This document shows positions 1 through 5,241 of a stretch of 7,419 bases of DNA, piece by piece. The stretch is from an uncultured Bacilli bacterium. Lineage in GTDB: Bacteria > Bacillota_I > Bacilli_A > RF39 > UBA660. Location: assembly GCA_947589695.1 (NCBI GenBank), contig CANQBY010000059.1, positions 1 to 7,419 on the forward strand, given 5' to 3'. The first letter of the stretch is position 1. Every line of letters starts with the position of its first letter. The notes under the pieces were generated by a model. That model was not told the origin of the DNA. It worked only from the letters and a program-made list of their open reading frames with translations, and made no database searches. Both the position numbers and the translations under genes were made by a program.

Positions 1-102
1 ACATTTAACTTATTATACTCTAATCAGACTTATTTCAGTTTTTTTATTAAAAACAGAATTTCAAATGAAAATTAACGGTCTTTTTTAAATTTCACAAAAA
101 GC
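1..102. other. AT-rich non-coding upstream region
   Basis: I see no gene, tRNA or convincing terminator in these bases. They contain T- and A-runs and a small TTTCA/TGAAA inverted repeat near 60-70. A TATAAT on the minus strand (12-17) has no good -35 partner. The upstream neighbour lies outside the window. Confidence 0.5.
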
Positions 103-131
103 TTTCTTATTTTCTCAATTAATGATATAAT
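103..131 (+). promoter_or_regulatory. Extended -10 promoter of the kinase-alaS operon
   Basis: The -10 hexamer TATAAT is at 126-131 and is preceded by TGa at 123-125, an extended -10. The -35 position (about 103-108, TTTCTT) is poor, as is typical when an extended -10 is present. Transcription would start near 138, giving a leader of about 105 bases before the first gene. The 15 bases ending in this -10 (117-131) recur exactly at 5021-5035. Confidence 0.6.
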
Positions 132-146
132 CTAATTTAGGTGACT

Positions 147-230
147 AACTATTAAAAGTTCTTTTTAATAGCAAGTTATATATAGAAAGGAATCAATCCT
201 AAGAAATTAATATTTTCTAAAAGATTGATT
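147..230 (+). promoter_or_regulatory. Structured 5' leader of the kinase-alaS operon
   Basis: Two inverted repeats lie in the predicted leader. The first pairs CTATTAAAA (149-157) with TTTTAATAG (163-171) around a 5-base loop. The second pairs AATCAATC (191-198) with GATTGATT (223-230), an exact 8-bp match, with a smaller AGAAA/TTTCT stem inside. The second stem ends about five bases before the ribosome site of the first gene. No T-box signature (such as the conserved AGGGUGGNACC segment) is visible, and neither hairpin is followed by a run of T, so simple attenuation is not supported. A role in controlling translation is only a possibility. Confidence 0.4.
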
Positions 231-242
231 ATACGTGATATT

Positions 243-773
243 ATGAAAGTTTATTTAGTCGCGGGCAAATCCGGCAGTGGTAAAAATGAAGTTGCTCGCA
301 TTATTAAAGAGTATTATGAAGCTTTTGGTAAAAGAGTAGTTATTACCGAATTTAGTAAATATTTAAAAATGTTTGCCAAAGATGTTTTAAATTGGGATGG
401 CAATAATGAAGAAAAACCTCGTCGATTTTTACAAGATTTAGGTGTAACTATTAGAGAAAATATGGAAATGCCTTTAATGCTTATTAATCGGATGAAAGAA
501 GATATTAAAATTTATAGTTTATATTTTGATATTGTTGTTATCAGTGATGTTCGCCTACCTGAAGAAATTGCGGAATTTAAAAAAGAATATTCGGATTGTA
601 CCGCTATCTATGTTATTAATCAATTTGCCGAAAGTAAATTATCTATTAAAGAACAAACTCATATTACCGAAACAGCTTTAGAAAATTATACTGATTTTGA
701 TGTCACGATTACCAATGATAATTTAAAAACTTTAGAAAGTAAAGTAATGGCTTATTTAGAAGGTGAGAAGTAA
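243..773 (+). CDS. P-loop kinase, deoxynucleotide monophosphate kinase-like
   Basis: This 176-residue cytosolic protein probably transfers phosphate from ATP to a nucleotide monophosphate. A P-loop GKSGSGKN lies at residues 8-15, right at the N-terminus, with N15 where most P-loops have Ser or Thr. RRFLQDLGVTIRE (60-72) and SDVRLPEEI (101-109) resemble the LQ.LG and DVRfpnE segments of T4-type dNMP kinases; this comparison is from memory. The length fits a small nucleotide-kinase fold. The ATG at 243 is chosen over an in-frame TTG at 225 because GTGAT (235-239) sits just before it and because it places the P-loop as close to the N-terminus as in relatives. The TTG lies inside the leader hairpin. 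alaS begins one base after its stop and its ribosome site lies inside this gene, so the two are probably translationally coupled. The substrate is not determinable from sequence alone; adenylate or other NMP kinases are alternatives. Confidence 0.65.
   Translation: MKVYLVAGKSGSGKNEVARIIKEYYEAFGKRVVITEFSKYLKMFAKDVLNWDGNNEEKPRRFLQDLGVTIRENMEMPLMLINRMKEDIKIYSLYFDIVVISDVRLPEEIAEFKKEYSDCTAIYVINQFAESKLSIKEQTHITETALENYTDFDVTITNDNLKTLESKVMAYLEGEK
761..767 (+). promoter_or_regulatory. Ribosome binding site deciding the alaS start
   Basis: AGGTGAG at 761-767 lies 7 bases before the ATG at 775. The same bases contain an in-frame GTG (763-765) that could be mistaken for the start. That GTG is part of the ribosome site, so 775 is the better start. 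Confidence 0.7.
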
Positions 774-774
774 A

Positions 775-2526
775 ATGAATTTAAAAAAAGAGTTTATTGA
801 TTTTTTTGTAAGTAAAGGACATGTTGCTATTCCAAGTGCTCCCTTAATTCCGGAAAATGACCCCTCTGTTTTATTTAATACCGCGGGAATGCAACCTTTA
901 ATACCTTATTTAATGGGTAAAGAACACCCCGAAGGTAAAAGATTATGTGATTATCAAAAATGTGTCCGACTAACTGACTTAGATAGTATTGGGGATAAAA
1001 CCCATCATACTTTCTTTGAAATGCTTGGTAATTGGAGTTTAGGCGACTATTTTAAAGAAGAGAGCATTAATTATAGTTTTGAATTTTTAACGAAAGTTCT
1101 CCATATTCCTTTAGAACGTTTAGCGGTTACTGTTTTCGCGGGCACCGATAAAGTTCCCCGGGATGAAGTATCTGCCCATATTTGGGAAAGTTTAGGTTTA
1201 AAAAAGGAGCGAATCGCATATTTAGGCGAGGAAGATAACTTCTGGATTGCTGGTGAAACTGGTCCTTGTGGTGGTGATACCGAAATATTTTATTTTCGAA
1301 GCGACGATCCTATTCCTGACAAGTTTGATCCGAAAGATAATAGATGGGTCGAAATTTGGAATAATGTTTTCATGGAATTTAATAAAGATAGCGCTGGTAA
1401 TATTACCGAACTACCTAAGAAAAATGTCGATACTGGCATGGGCTTAGAACGTGTTGTTGCTGTTTTAGAAGGTGTAACTGATAATTACCAAACTTCAATT
1501 TGGCATGATATTATGGCTAAAATTGAAGAATTAAGTCATAAATCTTATGAAGGTAACGAGCAAAGTATGCGGATTATCGCTGATCACGTAAGAACTAGTG
1601 TTTTTATCAGTGCCGATTATGCCGGAATTGTTCCTAGTAATACTGATCAAGGTTATATTTTACGTCGTTTAATTCGAAGGGCGATTCGTCACGCGAAAAA
1701 ATTAGAAATTGATATGAATTCACCTTGGCTCGAAGAAGTCGCTGAAGTTGTCATTCAAAAATACGCTAATGATTATCCCGAAATTAAAGCTAATCATGAA
1801 AGAGTTATTAATGTCTTAAAAGAGGAGCGTATCAAATTTAATCATACTTTAGAAAAAGGATTAAAAGAGTTTTCTCGCGTTATTAATAACTTAAATACTA
1901 AAACGATTGACGCCACCCAAGCTTTTAGACTCTATGATACTTATGGTTTTCCTATTGAACTTACCATTGAAATGGCCAAAGAAAAGGGGATAGATGTTGA
2001 TGTTGAGGGCTTTCAAGCTAAATTTAAAGCTCATCAAGAATTATCCCGAACTGCTTCGGCTGGTAAATTTAAAGGAGGACTTGCTAGCACAGGTGAAAAA
2101 GAAACCATGTATCATACGGCAACCCATTTACTCAATGCCGCTTTAAAAATTGTCGTAGGTCCCGATGTTCACCAAAAAGGTAGTAATATTACATCTGAAA
2201 GAATGCGTTTTGACTTTTCTTGTGATCATAAATTAAGCGATGAGGAAAAAGCTCGCGTTGAAGAAATCGTCAATAATTGGATTAAAGAAGATCTTCCGGT
2301 AACTATGACGACTATGCCTAAAACTGAGGCAGTTAAAAGTGGTGCGGAAGCCATGTTTATTGAAAAATATGCTGATATTGTAAATGTTTATTCCATTGGC
2401 ACCGTATCTAAAGAAATCTGTGGTGGCCCTCATGTTTCTCATACTGGTGAGCTTGGTAAATTTAAAATTATTAAAGAAGAGGCTAGTTCCGCGGGAGTTC
2501 GCCGAATTAAAGCTGTTTTAGAATAA
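775..2526 (+). CDS. alaS: Short-form alanyl-tRNA synthetase (alanine--tRNA ligase)
   Basis: The enzyme charges tRNA-Ala with alanine using ATP. The 583 residues begin with a class II catalytic domain: motif 2 around HHTFFEMLGNWSLGDYF (77-93), TGPCG (162-166) and motif 3 GMGLER (221-226). The tRNA-binding helical domain follows, with RIIADHVRTSVFI (266-278) and GYILRRLIRRAIRH (293-306). The editing core comes next, with zinc-ligand motifs HTATH (447-451) and CGGPH (549-553), and the protein ends at GVRRIKAVLE. Typical bacterial AlaRS is about 870 residues. Two parts are missing here: the beta-barrel subdomain expected between about 420 and 446, where only a short linker remains, and the whole C-terminal oligomerisation/C-Ala region. 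Every catalytic and editing signature is intact, so this is not a broken gene. The same compact layout and the GGPH variant are, as I recall, common in Patescibacteria and some Firmicutes. It is co-transcribed with the upstream kinase and followed by a terminator. Confidence 0.93.
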   Translation: MNLKKEFIDFFVSKGHVAIPSAPLIPENDPSVLFNTAGMQPLIPYLMGKEHPEGKRLCDYQKCVRLTDLDSIGDKTHHTFFEMLGNWSLGDYFKEESINYSFEFLTKVLHIPLERLAVTVFAGTDKVPRDEVSAHIWESLGLKKERIAYLGEEDNFWIAGETGPCGGDTEIFYFRSDDPIPDKFDPKDNRWVEIWNNVFMEFNKDSAGNITELPKKNVDTGMGLERVVAVLEGVTDNYQTSIWHDIMAKIEELSHKSYEGNEQSMRIIADHVRTSVFISADYAGIVPSNTDQGYILRRLIRRAIRHAKKLEIDMNSPWLEEVAEVVIQKYANDYPEIKANHERVINVLKEERIKFNHTLEKGLKEFSRVINNLNTKTIDATQAFRLYDTYGFPIELTIEMAKEKGIDVDVEGFQAKFKAHQELSRTASAGKFKGGLASTGEKETMYHTATHLLNAALKIVVGPDVHQKGSNITSERMRFDFSCDHKLSDEEKARVEEIVNNWIKEDLPVTMTTMPKTEAVKSGAEAMFIEKYADIVNVYSIGTVSKEICGGPHVSHTGELGKFKIIKEEASSAGVRRIKAVLE

Positions 2527-2536
2527 TAAATATGTG

Positions 2537-2568
2537 AACTATTAAAGCCATTTAATAGTTTTTTCTTT
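2537..2568 (+). terminator. Intrinsic terminator after alaS
   Basis: AACTATTAAA (2537-2546) pairs perfectly over 10 bp with TTTAATAGTT (2551-2560) around the loop GCCA, and TTTTCTTT follows. It lies 10 bases after the alaS stop and closes the kinase-alaS unit. The stem is AT-only, so it is weaker than a GC-rich terminator. Confidence 0.8.
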
Positions 2569-2593
2569 ACTTATCATCTTTTTTGGTTATAAT
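2566..2593 (+). promoter_or_regulatory. Putative promoter of the pfkB-smr unit
   Basis: A perfect -10 TATAAT is at 2588-2593. TTTACT at 2566-2571 is a partial -35 with a 16-base spacer and overlaps the tail of the preceding terminator. The predicted start near 2600 gives a leader of about 80 bases. A weaker alternative, TGaTATATT at 2642-2650, lies closer to the gene. Confidence 0.5.
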
Positions 2594-2610
2594 AGTATTA
2601 ATATAAATCT

Positions 2611-2657
2611 CTTTAATAGTCTTTCTTTTTTAAGAAAAATATGATATATTATTAAAG
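2611..2657 (+). repeat. Inverted repeat in the pfkB leader
   Basis: CTTTAATAGT (2611-2620) can pair with ATTATTAAAG (2648-2657), nine Watson-Crick pairs plus one G-U. Inside it TTTCTT (2622-2627) pairs with AAGAAA (2632-2637). The structure ends about 10 bases before the ribosome site AGAGGTGG (2667-2674). TTTAATAGT here also repeats one arm of the upstream terminator (2551-2559). In AT-rich DNA such pairing can arise by chance. Confidence 0.3.
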
Positions 2658-2678
2658 TAGAATAGAAGAGGTGGCCTA

Positions 2679-3812
2679 ATGACTATCATAAGTTTTGGTC
2701 GAGCTAGTTATGATATAACTTGTCCTGTTGAAAATTACCCAACTGAAGGTACAAAATACTTATTAAGTGAAAAAATTGAATCTGGTGGAGGCACTGCTTG
2801 TAATGTCGCTTATCTTTTAGGTAAATGGGGCGAAGATTCTTATTATGCCGGTGTTGTCGGTTCCGATGATTATGGTTCGAAAATTAAAAAAGATTTAGAG
2901 CAAGCATTAGTTAAAACCGAACTAATGGAAATTACTTATGAAGTAGGAACTCCTGTTTCTATTGTTTTAGTAAACAAGAAAAATGGCTCTCGTACCCGTT
3001 TTGAAGTAGTCAATACCACGCAACCCCAACTAAAAAAGTATGATTATATGATTAATCCGCAAGTTATTTTTACTGATGGTCAAGAATATAGTGCTACCAT
3101 CAATGCTTTAAATAAATTTCCTAATGCGATTAGTATTATTGATGCTGGTCGTGTCGATCGAGATTTATTAGAATTATGTAAATATATTAAATATATTGTT
3201 TGTTCCAAAGGTTTTGCCGAAACCGTAAGTGGTTTAAAAATAGATTATAATAACTCTTCCACTCTAGTAAATGTCTATAAAAAACTAAAAGATCGTTATC
3301 CGAACAATGAAATAATTGTTACTTTAGAGTCTATGGGTGCCATGTATAGTGTTAATGGTGAAATAAGAGTTATGCCGGGCATTAAAGTCGAGCAAGTTGA
3401 TCCTAGTAGCTCCGGAGATATTTTCCATGGTGCTTTTGCTTACTGCTTAGCCAATAATTTTGATATTGAAAAAGCTGTTACTTATTCTAATATCGCAGCT
3501 GGTTTATCCGTTACCAAAATGGGTGGTCAAACCTCTATTCCCGCGTTAAAAGAAGTAGTTACTTATTATAATCAGAAATTTAATATAAAAACTCCGGTTG
3601 AAGAGGAAATTAAAAAAGAAGAAAAACCTAAAGAAGATGTTTTACCTGATATTCCCGATGCTAAAACCTTTATTATTCCTACCTCTGTTGCCCTAAATAA
3701 TCCGGGTGAAGTTGCAAATGTTGGTGCTTCTTTCTTTGGTGGTCAAGTTCCAACTCCTTCTGAGTCTAATATTCCTGTAATCGAGGCCTCAACTACCGAT
3801 GTACAACAGTAA
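2679..3812 (+). CDS. PfkB-family carbohydrate/nucleoside kinase with C-terminal tail
   Basis: This 377-residue protein is probably a cytosolic kinase of the ribokinase/PfkB fold that phosphorylates a sugar or nucleoside with ATP. The N-terminal signature is GGGTACNVA (36-44). The C-terminal signature is DPSSSGDIFHGAF (241-253), with the catalytic base expected at D247. The usual form of that loop is D-T-x-G-A-G-D; here the Gly-Ala of the anion hole are Ser244-Ser245, a change that could alter activity. The kinase domain ends near residue 302. About 70 residues follow, first charged (EEEIKKEEKPKED) and then rich in Pro, Ser, Thr and Asn; this looks disordered and is not part of the standard family. 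The start is supported by AGAGGTGG (2667-2674), 4 bases before the ATG. The Smr-domain gene overlaps its end by 14 bases. Substrate unknown: ribokinase, fructokinase and nucleoside kinase are all possible. Confidence 0.85.
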   Translation: MTIISFGRASYDITCPVENYPTEGTKYLLSEKIESGGGTACNVAYLLGKWGEDSYYAGVVGSDDYGSKIKKDLEQALVKTELMEITYEVGTPVSIVLVNKKNGSRTRFEVVNTTQPQLKKYDYMINPQVIFTDGQEYSATINALNKFPNAISIIDAGRVDRDLLELCKYIKYIVCSKGFAETVSGLKIDYNNSSTLVNVYKKLKDRYPNNEIIVTLESMGAMYSVNGEIRVMPGIKVEQVDPSSSGDIFHGAFAYCLANNFDIEKAVTYSNIAAGLSVTKMGGQTSIPALKEVVTYYNQKFNIKTPVEEEIKKEEKPKEDVLPDIPDAKTFIIPTSVALNNPGEVANVGASFFGGQVPTPSESNIPVIEASTTDVQQ

Positions 3813-4050
3813 ATCACCCACCATTAATCTTCATGGCGAAACAAGGGATACCGTTACCTTTCCCTTAAATGATTTTATCAATGATAATTATAAACTTCAT
3901 ATTGAATATATTGGGGTTATTCATGGATATAGTAGTACTATCTTAAAAAATAAAGTTCATGAATTATTAAAGAAAAATAGCCAAGTTGATAGTTTTAAAG
4001 TTGATTTATTTAATCCGGGCCTTACTATTGTTAAACTAAAAAAGCATTAA
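3799..4050 (+). CDS. Small stand-alone Smr-domain protein
   Basis: This 83-residue protein is made almost entirely of one Smr (small MutS-related) domain, the fold found at the C-terminus of MutS2 and in RNA or DNA nucleases. INLHGET (9-15) matches the LDLHG motif. VIHGYSS (40-46) aligns with the HGxGxG motif, but the glycine-rich loop is largely lost (YSSTILK instead of KGTGxLR). LTIVKLK (75-81) matches the final strand. The ATG lies inside the end of the PfkB gene in a different frame, with a 14-base overlap and only a weak GAGG (3783-3786) upstream, so translation is probably coupled to the kinase. Whether it is a nuclease is uncertain because of the altered loop. The terminator at 4128 closes the unit. 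Confidence 0.75.
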   Translation: MYNSKSPTINLHGETRDTVTFPLNDFINDNYKLHIEYIGVIHGYSSTILKNKVHELLKKNSQVDSFKVDLFNPGLTIVKLKKH

Positions 4051-4052
4051 AT

Positions 4053-4088
4053 CTTATCTTTAAGAAATCTTTAAAGATTGAAAGTAAG
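4053..4088 (+). repeat. Palindrome in the 3' untranslated region of smr
   Basis: AATCTTTAAAGATT (4066-4079) is a perfect 14-base palindrome. It sits inside a wider imperfect stem, CTTA plus CTTT (4053-4061, one bulged T) with AAAGTAAG (4081-4088). No T-run follows on either strand, so it is not a terminator. It may protect mRNA ends or bind a protein, or it may be chance. Confidence 0.3.
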
Positions 4089-4127
4089 TTAAAAAATAAA
4101 ATGCCATTTACCATAAATACTTTTAAT

Positions 4128-4163
4128 ATCAAGAGAAACTGCCAGTTTTTCTTGATGTTTTTT
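4128..4163 (+). terminator. Intrinsic terminator of the pfkB-smr unit
   Basis: ATCAAGAGAAACT (4128-4140) pairs with AGTTTTTCTTGAT (4144-4156) over 13 positions with one G-U, around the loop GCC. GTTTTTTAT follows. It lies about 80 bases after the smr stop and is the strongest terminator in the window. The rest of 4164-4240 is AT-rich with no gene. Confidence 0.85.
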
Positions 4164-4196
4164 ATATCATTCTATTTTTTTATTCTTTCTAAGACC

Positions 4197-4261
4197 TTTA
4201 AATATTAATCATATGCTAATTAACCAAATTTCAAAAATTATTGACAAATTTAAATATTAAT
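4197..4261 (+). repeat. 13-base direct repeat at the membrane-protein promoter
   Basis: TTTAAATATTAAT occurs exactly at 4197-4209 and 4249-4261, with starts 52 bases apart, close to five helical turns. The second copy fills most of the spacer between -35 and -10. A pair of operator sites is possible, but the sequence is pure A and T, so chance is a real alternative. Confidence 0.3.
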
Positions 4262-4269
4262 TGTACAAT
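4241..4269 (+). promoter_or_regulatory. Near-consensus promoter of the membrane-protein gene
   Basis: TTGACA (4241-4246), a 17-base spacer and TACAAT (4264-4269) form a strong housekeeping-sigma promoter. The predicted start near 4276 gives a leader of about 25 bases. This also rules out an in-frame TTG at 4261 as the start codon, because it lies within the promoter. Confidence 0.8.
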
Positions 4270-4299
4270 ACCTATCTGAATAAGAAAGAGGGCTATTTA

Positions 4300-4959
4300 A
4301 TGAATAAAGAATATGCTTATATTGATGGTAAAGTATTAATAACGGATACTCAAGGTAATCAAAAAACAGAAAAATATTATGATAATTTAAATAAAGTTTT
4401 AGTGCAAGAAAATTTAATAGAAGAAATGGAAAATCAAATTACTGAATTAACTAAAAAACAAAGTCATCATAATATTAGAAAACATTACATTCCTATCGCT
4501 TTACCTTTATTAACTGTTTCATCAACTATTATTCCTAATTTAATGTTTTATGCTTGTTATGGTCTTAATCCTTTAACAACCCAAGTGGATACTATATTTG
4601 GTACTTTAAATAATGCTTTATTTATAAGTTTGGTTTTTTCTCAAGTACTTATACCAATTGGAGCTATTTTGGAATATTTTTTATATAAAGTATATAAAAG
4701 CGCCAAAAAAGACCAAAACGGAACAAATAAAGAACTAGAATATTTAAAAAAAGAAATTATTAAAGAAAAACAAATTTTAGAGGAATTAAAAAAATCCCAA
4801 GAAAAATCAAATCAATTAAAAGAAGTTAAAATTGTTTCCATAGATGATAAAAAACAATTAAAAGAATTACAAAATAACCTAAAATATTATTATAATTTAG
4901 GTTATAATGAAGAAGAAAGCCTAGAAGAACCAGGTCCTAAATTAATAAGAAAAAAATAA
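4300..4959 (+). CDS. Unrecognised two-helix membrane protein with coiled-coil ends
   Basis: I do not recognise this 219-residue protein. Two hydrophobic segments at about 63-87 and 103-131 are likely membrane helices joined by a short loop. The N-terminal 60 residues and C-terminal 85 residues are charged and rich in Lys and Glu. Predicted coiled coil covers about 30-54 and 142-197, so both ends probably face the cytosol with a helical hairpin in the membrane. The N-terminus EYAYIDGKVLITD looks like a small beta unit, and the C-terminus carries YYYNLGYNEEESLEE. There is no signal peptide and no catalytic motif. The start is fixed by AGAGGG (4287-4292), 7 bases before the ATG, and by the promoter overlapping upstream codons. 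It has its own strong promoter and appears monocistronic. A scaffold or envelope role would be a guess. Confidence 0.7.
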   Translation: MNKEYAYIDGKVLITDTQGNQKTEKYYDNLNKVLVQENLIEEMENQITELTKKQSHHNIRKHYIPIALPLLTVSSTIIPNLMFYACYGLNPLTTQVDTIFGTLNNALFISLVFSQVLIPIGAILEYFLYKVYKSAKKDQNGTNKELEYLKKEIIKEKQILEELKKSQEKSNQLKEVKIVSIDDKKQLKELQNNLKYYYNLGYNEEESLEEPGPKLIRKK

Positions 4960-5007
4960 AATAGGCAAAAGAAAGTGCTAAAGAACTAAAAATTTTATTA
5001 AATATAT

Positions 5008-5035
5008 TTGTATAATAATTAATTAATGATATAAT
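5008..5035 (+). promoter_or_regulatory. Extended -10 promoter before a hairpin transcript
   Basis: TATAAT at 5030-5035 is preceded by TGa (5027-5029), an extended -10. The -35 area (TTGTAT, 5008-5013) keeps only TTG. Bases 5021-5035 are identical over 15 positions to the alaS-operon promoter at 117-131. No open reading frame follows within about 200 bases before the next promoter. Its predicted start, near 5042, coincides with the base of a long hairpin. Confidence 0.5.
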
Positions 5036-5039
5036 ATTC

Positions 5040-5118
5040 ATGGTTAGTAAACCTACTTTCTATTGTTTTTAGTCAATTCAATTATAAAGTATTTTTTGGT
5101 TACTAACCATTTTTATTT
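5040..5118 (+). terminator. Possible terminator of the membrane-protein gene
   Basis: The 13-bp outer stem and the T-run after 5110 would work as an intrinsic terminator for transcripts coming from the gene ending at 4959. No other terminator-like hairpin was seen between 4960 and 5040. The loop of about 44 bases is long but is shortened by the inner stem. Confidence 0.5.
5042..5117 (+). ncRNA. Candidate small RNA ending in a hairpin and T-run
   Basis: ATGGTTAGTAAACC (5040-5053) pairs with GGTTACTAACCAT (5098-5110) over 13 bp with one bulged A, and TTTTATTT follows. Inside, TACTTT (5054-5059) pairs with AAAGTA (5086-5091), leaving an AT-rich loop of 26 bases. With an extended -10 promoter immediately upstream, the whole block reads as a self-terminated RNA of about 75 bases. 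It matches no RNA family I know, and there is no riboswitch or 6S-like consensus I can identify. The alternative is that it is only the terminator of the membrane-protein gene, with an unusually long loop. Confidence 0.4.
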
Positions 5119-5172
5119 GTTAAAAAATATTATTTTTATATCTCCCAACTTTGGAAACACCATCCTTTAAGG

Positions 5173-5185
5173 GTCAAAATTTGAC
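5173..5185 (+). promoter_or_regulatory. Candidate operator palindrome over the -35 box
   Basis: GTCAAAATTTGAC is a perfect 13-base inverted repeat with a central A. It includes five of the six bases of the -35 hexamer TTGACA (5181-5186). A dimeric repressor bound here would block the polymerase. No regulator gene is visible in the window. Confidence 0.35.
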
Positions 5186-5209
5186 AAAATATCTAAAATA
5201 TGTTATAAT
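5181..5209 (+). promoter_or_regulatory. Consensus promoter of the 140-residue orphan gene
   Basis: TTGACA (5181-5186), a spacer of exactly 17 bases and TATAAT (5204-5209) with TGt before the -10 (5201-5203) match consensus at every key position. The predicted start near 5216 leaves a leader of about 26 bases with the ribosome site AGGGGGT (5229-5235). This is the strongest promoter in the window. Confidence 0.9.
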
Positions 5210-5241
5210 TTATTCGTAATTGAAATATAGGGGGTTAAATT

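Noticed and set aside
9..40. Divergent minus-strand promoter (TATAAT at 12-17)
   Set aside because: No matching -35 at the right distance and no minus-strand gene visible; such hexamers are expected by chance in this AT-rich DNA.
225..242. Upstream TTG start for the P-loop kinase
   Set aside because: It falls inside the arm of a leader inverted repeat and lacks a ribosome site, whereas the ATG at 243 has GTGAT just before it.
1247..1447. 66-codon open frame on the + strand
   Set aside because: It lies wholly inside alaS in another frame, has no ribosome site and looks like a hydrophobic shadow of the real coding frame.
2233..2442. 69-codon open frame on the - strand
   Set aside because: Antisense to the conserved editing core of alaS, no family resemblance and no promoter or ribosome site found.
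775..2526. alaS as a truncated pseudogene
   Set aside because: It ends cleanly at a stop followed by a terminator, all signature residues are present, and the missing parts correspond to whole domains, one of them internal.
4261..4299. Upstream TTG start for the membrane protein
   Set aside because: The TTG overlaps the -10 region of a strong promoter, so those codons would not be transcribed; the ATG at 4300 has a proper ribosome site.
5040..5118. tRNA, riboswitch or integron-type recombination site
   Set aside because: No cloverleaf, T-loop or anticodon pattern and no ligand-aptamer consensus; no integrase or cassette structure nearby. Hairpin RNA or terminator is the simpler reading.
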